From: CADCWK01 sp035944555 | Lineage (GTDB): Bacteria > Chloroflexota > Chloroflexia > Thermomicrobiales > UBA6265 | Assembly: GCA_035944555.1 (NCBI GenBank) | Contig: DASZAY010000031.1 | Span: forward strand, 124,001 to 188,000 | Length of the DNA stretch: 64,000 nucleotides | Direction: 5' to 3' | In this document: piece by piece, positions 41,345 through 49,686 of the stretch | Numbering within the stretch: the stretch's first letter is position 1 | Layout of the letters: each line of letters begins with the position of its first letter | Notes under the pieces: generated by a model | Databases searched by the model: none | What the model was told of the DNA's origin: nothing | What the model saw: the letters and a program-made list of their open reading frames with translations, nothing else | Position numbers and translations under genes: made by a program

Positions 41345-42214
41345 GTGAGCCTTTACGGTCACCGCGGCGCCTCGGCTGAACTCCCCGAGAACACCCTTCC
41401 TGCGTTCCGACGCAGCGTCGAACTTGGAATCACCGGCGTCGAGCTGGACGTTCACCTTTCGGCTGATGGCGTACCGGTCGTCATCCACGATGACACGGTC
41501 GACCGGACCACCAATGGCAGTGGGGCCGTCGCGGATCACACCGTCGCCGAGCTTCGCGCCCTGGACGCAGGGAACGGCGAGTACGTCCCGACCCTGGCCG
41601 AGGTGCTCTCCCTCTTCGGGCCATCCCATCACATCAACATCGAGATCAAGAGCAACGCTGCCGGGCAGGCCGTGATCGACGTGCTGGACGAGTTGCCCCA
41701 CCTGAACTGGGCGATTTCCTCGTTCAACTGGGCGGTGCTCCGGTACGTCAAGGAGCGGCGCCCGAACGCCGACCTCTGGCCACTCACCTACGGTCGCCGG
41801 AGTGACATCGATATCCTGATCGATCGTCTGGCACTCATGACTGACACGCTTCCCTACGCGACCCGGTGGGCCGAATCGCTGCGGACGACGACCAACACCC
41901 TCGATGATGCGCTGGACCTCGCGGACCAACTGGGCTCGACCAGCCTTTCGGTCCTCCAGTACGGACTGAACGAGGCGACCATCCGCTCGATCCACGAGCG
42001 TGGTTACCGGGTATGGTGCTGGACGGTCAACGAGCCGGAGCGGGCCCGGGAGCTGAGTGACTGGGGCGTCGACGCCATGTGCACGGACGACCCGGCAACC
42101 CTGCAAGCTCTCCGACTGAATGACATGCGCGTCGGGAGCGTCGTGATACATAGCCCCGCGTCCACACAGGAACTCCTGGTGGCATCCGGGTCCGCGATGG
42201 CAATCGGCGACTGA
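41345..42214 (+). CDS. Glycerophosphodiester phosphodiesterase-family protein
   Basis: 289 aa from a GTG at 41345 (TGGAG eleven bases upstream); a TTG at 41243 would add 34 poorly conserved-looking residues. The GDPD barrel is clear: SLYGHRGASAELPENTLPAF (His and metal-binding Glu), GVELDVHLSADGVPVVIHDDTVDRT, HHINIEIKSN and, near the end, YRVWCWTVNEPERAREL and GVDAMCTDDPATL. It hydrolyses glycerophosphodiesters to an alcohol and glycerol-3-phosphate. No signal peptide, so cytoplasmic. Confidence 0.9.
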   Translation: MSLYGHRGASAELPENTLPAFRRSVELGITGVELDVHLSADGVPVVIHDDTVDRTTNGSGAVADHTVAELRALDAGNGEYVPTLAEVLSLFGPSHHINIEIKSNAAGQAVIDVLDELPHLNWAISSFNWAVLRYVKERRPNADLWPLTYGRRSDIDILIDRLALMTDTLPYATRWAESLRTTTNTLDDALDLADQLGSTSLSVLQYGLNEATIRSIHERGYRVWCWTVNEPERARELSDWGVDAMCTDDPATLQALRLNDMRVGSVVIHSPASTQELLVASGSAMAIGD

Positions 42215-42386
42215 CCCAGCGGATATCAAAGGAATGGCCGCGGGCGGACAAGACGGACCTCTCCGGCCAGCCCGAATCGCCCGCGACGCCGGTCCGGTGC
42301 CAGAGTGGCGCGGCGACAGGGATCAGGTCCCTGCCAGGCGATGACGCTCCCCGGGCTTGATCCGAACCAACCGACGCTACGCTGGA

Positions 42387-42418
42387 GCGGGCAGAGGGCG
42401 CATACGCCCTCTGCCCGC
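42387..42418. terminator. Perfect 14-bp terminator hairpin between convergent genes
   Basis: GCGGGCAGAGGGCG at 42387-42400 pairs perfectly with CGCCCTCTGCCCGC at 42405-42418 around the tetraloop CATA. It sits between the GDPD and Gfo/Idh gene ends and can serve both strands. Confidence 0.85.
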
Positions 42419-42473
42419 ACGCGTCGGGTGCCAGATTTCCCTCACATCACGTCTTGCAATCGACGAACGCTGG

Positions 42474-43511
42474 TCAACCTTGATTGGTTGCTCCGCCGGA
42501 AATCTCCAGGCCCTGTGGCGATCCGCCCTCGTCCAGCGAGCGGGTCGCGGCCAGCGCGACCCTGAGTGCGTCCCGGCCGACTGATGCCGATGCCCGCTCA
42601 GCAGGCCGGCCGGCGTGGACGCAGTCGAGGAAATAGGCGATCTCCGCCTCGTACGGATCGGCGGGCAGGACGGACAGTTCACGGGCCAGCCCGGCCGCCG
42701 GGTAGAACCAGAGCTCGTTGCGCCCCGGCCGCCCGCCGACCTCCTCGGCCGCTTCACGGTACCGGTACTCGATCGCCCCGTCCGCCCCGAGCAGGTGCAG
42801 CTCCGACGAGAACGTGTACGAGTCCGGCATCATCATGCCGCCGTCCACGACGGCGGATCGCCCGTCGCCGTAATCCAACAGGACCTGCACCTGGTCCCAG
42901 CCGCCCGAACGTGGGTTCCGATGGCCGCGGGCACTGATCGTCCGGGGCAACCCGAACAGCCAGTTCAGCATGTCGTAGTCGTGGATCATCATGTCGACCA
43001 CGGCGCCTCCAGTCATGTCGCTGTTGTTCAGGAGCGTGGTCCAGGTCGGGAACTGCTGACGCCGGATCGCCACGGCCGATCGCAACGCACCGAGCTGCCC
43101 GGATTCGACCAGCTTCGCGAGCGTCACGTACTGCGGCCAGAAGCGCAGCACGTGGCCGATCATGAACACCCGGTCGGTCCTGGCCGCCCGCTCGACCAGC
43201 GCTGTCGCATCCTCGTCGGTCAGCGCCAGCGGCTTCTCCAGCAGCACGTGCTTGCCGGCGTCGAGCGCGACCTCGGCGGCGAACCGGTGATCGGGAGTCG
43301 GCAGGCAGATGCTGACCACATCGATCGATGGGTCGGTGACGGCGCGGGCGAGATCGTCGGTCCAGGAAGCCCCGACCTCGTCGGCGAGCGGCCCGGCCCG
43401 GCGATCGCTGTGCGCGTAGATCGTGGCGACGGTGGTATCGGGTCGGGCATGGAAGGCGCGCGCGTGGGTGCTGCCCATGAGTCCGGCGCCGAGGATTGCG
43501 ACCCGGGCCAT
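42474..43511 (-). CDS. Gfo/Idh/MocA-family oxidoreductase
   Basis: 345 aa. N-terminal Rossmann domain ARVAILGAGLMGSTHARAF, IDVVSICLPTPDH, and the family motif GKHVLLEKPLALT with the catalytic Lys. The C-terminal alpha-beta domain has TGGAVVDMMIHDYDMLNWLFG with the conserved Asp/His region and YEAEIAYFLDCVHAGR. Members oxidise or isomerise sugars and inositols. It is divergent from the amidohydrolase gene across a 212-base region containing a palindromic operator. Confidence 0.9.
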   Translation of the reverse strand: MARVAILGAGLMGSTHARAFHARPDTTVATIYAHSDRRAGPLADEVGASWTDDLARAVTDPSIDVVSICLPTPDHRFAAEVALDAGKHVLLEKPLALTDEDATALVERAARTDRVFMIGHVLRFWPQYVTLAKLVESGQLGALRSAVAIRRQQFPTWTTLLNNSDMTGGAVVDMMIHDYDMLNWLFGLPRTISARGHRNPRSGGWDQVQVLLDYGDGRSAVVDGGMMMPDSYTFSSELHLLGADGAIEYRYREAAEEVGGRPGRNELWFYPAAGLARELSVLPADPYEAEIAYFLDCVHAGRPAERASASVGRDALRVALAATRSLDEGGSPQGLEISGGATNQG

Positions 43512-43575
43512 GCGTTGTTCCTCTCGATAATGCTGTCCGGCGGAGGCGCCTCGTCGCGTCCCGCACGGCGGCGAT

Positions 43576-43598
43576 AATAGCTCACTCGGTGAACTATT
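43576..43598. promoter_or_regulatory. Orphan 23-bp palindromic operator-like site
   Basis: AATAGCTCAC at 43576-43585 and GTGAACTATT at 43589-43598 are inverted repeats with a single mismatch around the TCG centre. The site lies in the divergent promoter region between the Gfo/Idh and amidohydrolase genes. The dyad resembles TetR- or GntR-type operators, but no such regulator gene is adjacent. Confidence 0.6.
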
Positions 43599-43723
43599 GT
43601 GCTCGCCATCCGTTGCGGCTACCGTACCCGCCGGACCATTTCCGCCATGCTCTCGATGCCCCGGGGACGGGGTGAGGGGAGCCGTGTGCGGTCGAGCTGA
43701 TCGAACAGACGAGAGGACAGGAC

Positions 43724-44977
43724 GTGGCGACGACCCTGCTGAAGAACGGGACAGTCATTGATGGGACCGGTGCGGATGCCATCGCCGACGGCGGTGTGCT
43801 GATCCGCGACGGGAAGATCGCGGCGGTCGGGCGCCTGGCCGACATCACCGTGCCTGACGGGACCGAAGAGATCGACGTCCAGGGCGGGCATATCATGCCC
43901 GGCCTGATCGACACCCATGTCCACATGATGGTCCAGGGGATGAACACGGACGAGCACCTGACCCGGCCGTTCTCCTACAACTTCTACCGGGCCATCGGCT
44001 TCTTCCGGAACACCATCGAGTGTGGCATCACCTCGGTCCGCGACGCGGGTGGTACGGACATCGGCGTCAAGCAGGCGGTCGAGGACGGGATCATCTTCGG
44101 ACCTCGCATCCAGGTCAGCACTGGCGTCATGGGCATCACCGGGGGTCACGGCGATTCCTGGCACCTGTCCGGGATCACCGTCCCGCTGTTCCCGGAGTAC
44201 CCCGGCCTGCCGGATGGCATCTGCGATGGTGTCGAAGGCGTCCGGAAGAAGGTCCGCGAGATCCTTCGCGCCGGCGCCGAGGTAGTCAAGGTCTGCTCGA
44301 CCGGCGGCGTACTCTCGCCGACGGATCACCCGGAGTTCACTCAGTTCTCGATCGAGGAACTGCAGGTGATCGTCCAGGAGGCCGAGTTCCGCCGCGGTCT
44401 CAAGGTCATGGCCCACGCCCAGGGTTCCGAGGGGATCAAGAACGCCATCAAGGCGGGCATCCACTCCATCGAGCACGCCATGTACATCGACGACGAGGTC
44501 ATCGAACTCGGGCTGGCCGCCGGGACCTACTTCGTCCCGACCCTGCTCGCGCCGCTCTCGGTCATCGAGCAGGCTGCCGCGACCGGCGCCATGCCGGAGT
44601 ACGGGCTGCGCAAGGCCCGCGAGACCATCGACGCCCACCGCGAGAGCATCGCCCGCGCCTACAAGGCCGGACTGAAGATCGCGATGGGCACCGACGCCGG
44701 CGTGATGCCGCACGGCACCAACCTCCGGGAGCTGGGCCTGATGGCCGATGTCGGCATGTCGCCGATGGATGTGCTCGTCGCGACGACGAAGACCGCCGCC
44801 GAGTGCATGGGCTGGGAGGACCGCGTGGGGACGCTCGAGACCGGCAAGCTCGCCGACGTGACCGTCTCGTCCGTCGACCCGCTGACCCGGATCCATGACC
44901 TCGCGGACGTGAACAACATCGCGCTCGTGCTCAAGGGTGGCGAGATCGCGATCGACCGCCGCGCTCCGGCCGCCTGA
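43724..44977 (+). CDS. Metal-dependent amidohydrolase
   Basis: 417 aa from a GTG at 43724 (GAGAGGACAG upstream). Dihydroorotase/imidazolonepropionase-like fold: LKNGTVIDGTGADAI N-terminal barrel, LIDTHVHM with the first two His ligands, VVKVCSTGG with the probable bridging Lys, VMAHAQG and GIHSIEHA with two further His, and AMGTDAGV with the Asp. All metal ligands are intact. Close to Xaa-Pro dipeptidase/prolidase-like amidohydrolases; substrate unknown. It is divergent from the Gfo/Idh gene across a shared palindrome. Confidence 0.9.
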   Translation: MATTLLKNGTVIDGTGADAIADGGVLIRDGKIAAVGRLADITVPDGTEEIDVQGGHIMPGLIDTHVHMMVQGMNTDEHLTRPFSYNFYRAIGFFRNTIECGITSVRDAGGTDIGVKQAVEDGIIFGPRIQVSTGVMGITGGHGDSWHLSGITVPLFPEYPGLPDGICDGVEGVRKKVREILRAGAEVVKVCSTGGVLSPTDHPEFTQFSIEELQVIVQEAEFRRGLKVMAHAQGSEGIKNAIKAGIHSIEHAMYIDDEVIELGLAAGTYFVPTLLAPLSVIEQAAATGAMPEYGLRKARETIDAHRESIARAYKAGLKIAMGTDAGVMPHGTNLRELGLMADVGMSPMDVLVATTKTAAECMGWEDRVGTLETGKLADVTVSSVDPLTRIHDLADVNNIALVLKGGEIAIDRRAPAA

Positions 44978-45052
44978 CCGTTCGCCGCCCACCCCGCAGG
45001 CCCATCCGGTGGACGGCGCCACCCGCGCGCCGTCCCCTTTCCGGGAAGCCCT

Positions 45053-45466
45053 ATGCCCAGTGGAGAGATCCGGTACGCCTGGCGCGGCCCATTCACCGAC
45101 GATGAGGTCAACACCCTCCACGCGGCCGCCTTCGGGAACGCCGAGCCGGGCAACGCTCCCATGTGGGAGCGCGTGAACCGTCACAGTCTTGGCTGGGTGA
45201 CCGCTCGCCGGGCCGACGACCTCGTCGGCTTCGTCAACGTCGCGTGGGACGGCGGCCTCCACGCCGTCCTGCTCGATACCGCTGTCTCCCCGACCGTCCA
45301 GCGTGGCGGGATCGGGACGCGCCTCGTTGCCACCGCGGCCGACGGCGCCCGGTCAGCGGGCTGCGCATGGCTCCATGTCGACTTCGAGCCTCACCTGCGC
45401 CGCTTCTACCTTGACCTTTGCGGGTTTCGCCCGACCCACGCCGGCCTGATCGCCCTCCGCAGTTGA
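45053..45466 (+). CDS. GNAT-family N-acetyltransferase
   Basis: 137 aa. Acetyl-CoA-binding motif A is VSPTVQRGGIGTRLVATAA, preceded by the beta strand LDTAV and followed by AGCAWLHVDFEPHLRRFYLDLCGFRP, the motif B region. Short single-domain enzyme, acetyl acceptor unknown. It lies 75 bases after the amidohydrolase stop and directly upstream of an XRE-cupin regulator, so these may be one unit. Confidence 0.85.
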   Translation: MPSGEIRYAWRGPFTDDEVNTLHAAAFGNAEPGNAPMWERVNRHSLGWVTARRADDLVGFVNVAWDGGLHAVLLDTAVSPTVQRGGIGTRLVATAADGARSAGCAWLHVDFEPHLRRFYLDLCGFRPTHAGLIALRS

Positions 45467-45513
45467 CGACTGGGGCGTTGACGGCCGCCGCTCTATCCCA
45501 CTATCGTGTCAGC

Positions 45514-46101
45514 ATGAGCACGATGGTGGACAATGAGGGGCCGGACGGCTTCGACCTGCTGGCGCTTGGCGCCCGCGTGCGTGCCGGGCGGCTGGCAGCC
45601 GGACTAAGCGCCGGCGATCTGGCGAAGCGGTCCGGCATCAGCCGCAGCATGGTCGCGGCGATCGAGCACGGCGCCAAGGCACCAACGGTCAACACCCTCC
45701 ATGGGCTCGCCATCGGGCTGAACACGACCATGGCCCGGCTGCTCGGAGAGGATACCCCCGGCGAGGTGGCCATCTTCCGGCGCGACGACCAGCAGAGCTG
45801 GACGAGCGAGGACGGGACGAGGACGGACGAGCTCGGCCCGGACTGGACCAGCCCGGCCATCAGTGTCCGCCGAGTCACGATCCCCGCTGATAGCGATACC
45901 GCGATGGGGACACTTCTCCCGCCGGCAGCACGGCTATGGCTGACGGTCGTTTCGGGGACCGCCCGGATAGTGACCGACGCAGAGACGCATGACCTGCTGG
46001 CCGGGGATAGCCTCGCCTGCTGGGGGGTCGACCCGGTCCGGCTCAGCCGCTCCGGGCCGGAGCCCTGCGTCTGCCACGTCGTGCGGCTCGAACCCGCCTG
46101 A
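45514..46101 (+). CDS. XRE-family regulator with cupin sensor domain
   Basis: 195 aa from the ATG at 45514. The helix-turn-helix (about residues 14-68) has LGARVRAGRLAAGLSAGDLA then SRSMVAAIEHGAKAPTVNTL, a typical XRE recognition helix. The C-terminal cupin (about 100-190) contains LWLTVVSGTARIVTD. In this family the cupin usually binds a small molecule. It could control the adjacent GNAT genes, but no target site was identified. Confidence 0.87.
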   Translation: MSTMVDNEGPDGFDLLALGARVRAGRLAAGLSAGDLAKRSGISRSMVAAIEHGAKAPTVNTLHGLAIGLNTTMARLLGEDTPGEVAIFRRDDQQSWTSEDGTRTDELGPDWTSPAISVRRVTIPADSDTAMGTLLPPAARLWLTVVSGTARIVTDAETHDLLAGDSLACWGVDPVRLSRSGPEPCVCHVVRLEPA

Positions 46102-46154
46102 CCGTCCTCATTTCCGCTGCCGACCGTTCGCGACCCACCCCGGAGATACCAGCT

Positions 46155-46811
46155 ATGACCGACCAGACCGACGACACGCCCGAGGCTCCTCGCCAGGACG
46201 ATGCGTCCCCCTCATCCCCCGTCGAGCCGGGGCTGGCCGATCCGGAAGCAGCCGTCGATGGGTTAGATGACCAGGACGACGACGATCAGGATGACGACGT
46301 TCAGGAAGATGAACGGACTCTCCGGATCGGTCTGGCTCAGCCGGAGCAGGCCGAGGCCCTGCTGGCTCTCCTCCAGCGGGCCTTCGCCGAGCAGTCCCAA
46401 CTCGACCCACCCACCGGTGTGTCCGGGGAGACGGTCGACGACATCGCCGCAACGATCGAGAGCGGCCAGACCATCGTCGGCGTCCTCGATGGGGAGCTGA
46501 TCGCGACGGTCCGCTACGCCATCACGGCGGACAGCGTCTACCTCGGGCGCCTGGCGGTCGACCCGGACTACCGGCGTAACGGGATCGCGACGATGATGCT
46601 GGAGTGGGTCCGGGCCGAGCTGCTCCCGGCCGAAGGCAAGCAGGCAATCGATGTCGAGGTCCGGGCGGCCCTGCCCGGCAACATCCGGCTGTTCCGGGAC
46701 CTCGGCTTCCGCGAGCTTGGTCGCTATCCCCACCCGAAGAACCACAAGTCCAGCGTGATCAAGCTGCGCTGGCGCCAGCCTCCGCCCGCCAAGGGCCGGC
46801 GGGGACGCTAG
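46155..46811 (+). CDS. GNAT acetyltransferase with long acidic N-terminal tail
   Basis: 218 aa starting at the ATG at 46155 behind GGAGA. Residues 1-55 are low-complexity and very acidic (DGLDDQDDDDQDDDVQEDE), probably disordered. The GNAT domain follows, with LGRLAVDPDYRRNGIATMML as the CoA-binding motif and NIRLFRDLGFRELGRYP as motif B. The tail is basic (PPPAKGRRGR), so the protein is strongly bipolar in charge. Substrate unknown. Confidence 0.85.
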   Translation: MTDQTDDTPEAPRQDDASPSSPVEPGLADPEAAVDGLDDQDDDDQDDDVQEDERTLRIGLAQPEQAEALLALLQRAFAEQSQLDPPTGVSGETVDDIAATIESGQTIVGVLDGELIATVRYAITADSVYLGRLAVDPDYRRNGIATMMLEWVRAELLPAEGKQAIDVEVRAALPGNIRLFRDLGFRELGRYPHPKNHKSSVIKLRWRQPPPAKGRRGR

Positions 46812-46952
46812 GACGAGCGCGGTCGATCATGCTCTGACGGCCCTCAACTTGCGCGAATCCGGGCATGTGTCCGTCCGATCGGACGTCCGCCTGCCGGGCA
46901 ATCCGGCCAATGAGGTGACGCAGCCGCGCCGCCCCGAAGGAAGACTGCAAGG

Positions 46953-47918
46953 ATGCGATTCGGATTGTTTGTGCCACAGGGCTGGCGCATGGACCTGATC
47001 GAGATCGATGACCCCATCGAGCAGTATGAGGCGATGACCGCAGTCGCCAAGGTCGCCGACGAGGGTCCCTGGGACAGCATCTGGGTCTACGACCACTTCC
47101 ACACCGTCCCGAAGCCGACCGACAACACCACCTTCGAGGCCTGGACCGCGACCGCGACGCTGGTCCGCGACACCAAGCGCGTCAACGTTGGCCAGATGGT
47201 CACCTGCAACGGGTATCGCAACCCGTCGCTGTGGGCCAAGATCGCCTCGACGGTCGATGTCGCTTCCCATGGCCGGCTCTATTCCGGTTATGGCGCCGGC
47301 TGGTACGAGCACGAGTGGAAAGCCTACGGTTACGGATTCCCCGAGACCCGCGACCGGATGCGCGCCTTCCGCGAGGGCGTCGAGATCATCCATCGGATGT
47401 GGACCGAGGACAAGCCGACCTTCAAGGGTGAGTACTACAGCATCGACGAGCCGATCAACGAGCCGAAGAGCGCCAAGCCAGGCCGGAAGATCCCGCTCTG
47501 GATCGGCGGCGGCGGCGAGCAGATCACGCTCAAGCTGGTCGCGAAGTACGGCGATGCCTGCAATCTCGGCGGGGCGCCCGAGCAGATCGCCCACAAGCTG
47601 GACGTGCTGAAGCGGCACTGCGAGACCGTGGGCCGGAACTACGACGAGATCATCCGCTCGACGTCCTCCAACGTCTTCCTGCTCCAGCCCGGCGAGGACG
47701 GCGAGTCCACGACCGAGAAGGCCCGGGCGGCACTCAACGCGTCGTGGGGCGACTTCCAGCGGGACTGGGTGGTCGGGACGGCCGATGAGGTCGTGGCGAA
47801 GCTCCAGGCCAAGACCGACGTCGGGATCGACTACCACCTGATCTACCTGCCACGGATCGCGTATGACCACACGATGATCCACCAGGTGACGGAGCAGGTC
47901 CTGCCGCAACTCGGCTAG
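46953..47918 (+). CDS. LLM-class F420-dependent oxidoreductase (TIGR03560-like)
   Basis: 321 aa. RFGLFVPQGWRMDL, WDSIWVYDHFHTVP and IASTVDVASHGRLYSGYGAGWYEHEW are the hallmark stretches of this F420-dependent subgroup. IPLWIGGGGEQITLKLVAKYGDACN is the phosphate-binding C-terminal barrel part. It sits alone, with a very strong terminator 32 bases after the stop. It may act in the same xenobiotic or cofactor metabolism as the two other LLM proteins of the window. Confidence 0.9.
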   Translation: MRFGLFVPQGWRMDLIEIDDPIEQYEAMTAVAKVADEGPWDSIWVYDHFHTVPKPTDNTTFEAWTATATLVRDTKRVNVGQMVTCNGYRNPSLWAKIASTVDVASHGRLYSGYGAGWYEHEWKAYGYGFPETRDRMRAFREGVEIIHRMWTEDKPTFKGEYYSIDEPINEPKSAKPGRKIPLWIGGGGEQITLKLVAKYGDACNLGGAPEQIAHKLDVLKRHCETVGRNYDEIIRSTSSNVFLLQPGEDGESTTEKARAALNASWGDFQRDWVVGTADEVVAKLQAKTDVGIDYHLIYLPRIAYDHTMIHQVTEQVLPQLG

Positions 47919-47949
47919 GGCCGCTTCACTCCCTCACGATCCAGATATG

Positions 47950-47987
47950 CGAGAGCGGGATCGGGCCAGCGCCCGGTCCCGCTCTCG
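47950..47987 (+). terminator. 17-bp terminator hairpin
   Basis: The arms at 47950-47966 and 47971-47987 pair over 17 positions with a single T-G wobble and a 4-base loop; TTGTCGCTT follows. It ends the LLM oxidoreductase unit. Confidence 0.85.
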
Positions 47988-48138
47988 TTGTCGCTTCCGG
48001 CTGATGCAACCCATTGCGCCGATCCGACGTCATAATGGCATGGCCCGGACGGGGCCCATCGCGAGCCGCGGAAAGCCCGGCGAATCAGCCCCGTCCCTCG
48101 AGTCGCGCCCAGGTGAGCTGGTCGTCGGAGGGTTTCCC

Positions 48139-49395
48139 ATGTCACGCGGCATCAGGTCGTTGCGGTCCGTCTATCTCACCATCATCGCGATGCTCATCCT
48201 CGGCCTCGTCCCCGTGGCGGCTGCGCAGGAGCCCGTCGACCATGCGACGGCACAGGGGTTCGTCGGTCACCCCGCCCAGATGGCACAGGACGCGCCCGTC
48301 GAACCTGAGGTCTCGCAGGACTCGTACGTCAGTCCGCTTGGCTTCGAGCTGGAGTGGGAATCCGATGAATGGGAGCTGACCAACTCCCTCGCGACCTTCG
48401 GCCTGGAAGTCGCCCTGTTCGAGCCGGACAACGACGTCCTCGTCCAGGTCTGGGGATTCATGAACTTCGGTGGTGACCCCGCCGAATGCCTCGACCAGAT
48501 GGAGGGCTTCTACCCGGAGTTCTTCGAGATCGAGGAGCTGGAGGAAGTCGAGGGCCTCATCGACGACCCGGTCGGCGAGTCGGACGACCTCGAATACGCC
48601 ACCTACGAGTACACCGAAACTCCGCGCGACGACGAAGCCAGCAACCTCTACATCGGCTGCCAGACCCTCGCCGAGGGTGAGAGCGTCAACGTCTTCGTCG
48701 TCTCGGCGGGCGTGGACGACTTCGAGGAGCAGGTCGAAGCTGCCGACACCTTCATCACGGACGGCTTCATCGCCGACCCGGTCGATCTGGACTACGACGC
48801 CCTGACGGCCCGGGTCGATGTACTCGCGACGGACATCGATCGCTTCTATGCCCGCTCGCTCCGCCTCGAGCAGGCAGAGTACTCAGCGCCCGACTACCGC
48901 AGCTTCGACGAGCCGACGGAGTCCAGCTGCCTCTCGTCCAACATCGACGGCACCGTCGATCGCCGCAACCCGGTCCGGTACCCCGGTCTTGGTCCGGCCT
49001 ACTGCGGTACTGACAACGTCGTGCTGGTTGACATCCCGTGGATGGCCGTCTACATCGTGCCGCAGGGAGGCGACATCCTCCTGGCCACGATCCTCGCGCA
49101 CGAGTCCGGGCATCACCTCCAGGAGATTTCCGGCTGGAATGCCGGTTACGACCAGGACGACCCCAAGGACACGTTCATCTCCGAGCAGCAGGCCGACTGC
49201 CTGGCCGGCGCCTACATGCGCTCGACCGTCCTCCGCGGCATCTACACGCAGCGGGACGTGGAGGCGGCCATCCAGCTGTTCTTTGACATCGGTGGGTTCG
49301 AGGAAGGCGTTGACCACGGTACCGGTGAAGAGCGGGAGGAAGCCCTGATGCTGGGCTTCGATGAGGGGTTCGACGTCTGCGGGATCTACGACTGA
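48139..49395 (+). CDS. Exported neutral zinc metallopeptidase-like protein
   Basis: 418 aa from the ATG at 48139 with CGGAGGG upstream. A signal peptide (VYLTIIAMLILGLVPVAAAQ) is followed by an acidic domain of unknown fold (about residues 50-230). The C-terminal part is a YpfJ/zinc-peptidase domain: ILAHESGHHLQ gives His321, Glu322 and His325, and FISEQQADCLAGAYM supplies the third ligand Glu349. The protein is very rich in Asp and Glu, suiting an extracellular location. Substrate unknown. Confidence 0.85.
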   Translation: MSRGIRSLRSVYLTIIAMLILGLVPVAAAQEPVDHATAQGFVGHPAQMAQDAPVEPEVSQDSYVSPLGFELEWESDEWELTNSLATFGLEVALFEPDNDVLVQVWGFMNFGGDPAECLDQMEGFYPEFFEIEELEEVEGLIDDPVGESDDLEYATYEYTETPRDDEASNLYIGCQTLAEGESVNVFVVSAGVDDFEEQVEAADTFITDGFIADPVDLDYDALTARVDVLATDIDRFYARSLRLEQAEYSAPDYRSFDEPTESSCLSSNIDGTVDRRNPVRYPGLGPAYCGTDNVVLVDIPWMAVYIVPQGGDILLATILAHESGHHLQEISGWNAGYDQDDPKDTFISEQQADCLAGAYMRSTVLRGIYTQRDVEAAIQLFFDIGGFEEGVDHGTGEEREEALMLGFDEGFDVCGIYD

Positions 49396-49437
49396 GCAGC
49401 GCCAGTCCCCGACTCGAACCGGAAGCAATATGATTGA

Positions 49438-49468
49438 GCGGCACCCGGGCCCAATGCCCGGGTGCCGC
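49438..49468 (+). terminator. Perfect 13-bp terminator hairpin
   Basis: GCGGCACCCGGGC at 49438-49450 pairs perfectly with GCCCGGGTGCCGC at 49456-49468; GTGTTT follows. It ends the metallopeptidase unit. Confidence 0.85.
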
Positions 49469-49543
49469 GTGTTTCCCGCCTCCCGTACCCGACGGAGGTG
49501 AGGATCGGCGGGCTGCCACGTCCTCTCCGATAGGCGTGGTCGA

Positions 49544-49573
49544 TTGGGCAGGGCGGGTCCGGACGGGCATAAT
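49544..49573 (+). promoter_or_regulatory. Possible promoter of the J-domain gene
   Basis: TTGGGC at 49544-49549 and CATAAT at 49568-49573 are separated by 18 bases, about 115 bases before the GTG start. The -10 has five of six consensus bases; the -35 is weaker. Confidence 0.4.
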
Positions 49574-49686
49574 ATGTCAGTTGCCGTTCAGACCATCGCG
49601 CTCACGCCGCCAGCCCGTCTGACGGTCCGTCCGACCCTCGAACCGCCGTCCCTGACCGGCGCGGTGCCCACGGAGCCTGCCACCTC

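Noticed and set aside
42239..42420. Repeat-like GC-rich stretch as a possible mobile element end
   Set aside because: The inverted repeat is a simple terminator between convergent genes; no transposase or target-site duplication is visible.
49405..49440. tRNA-like T-arm (GGTTCGAGTC on the minus strand)
   Set aside because: The rest of the would-be tRNA is occupied by a perfect terminator hairpin, and no acceptor or anticodon stem can be drawn.
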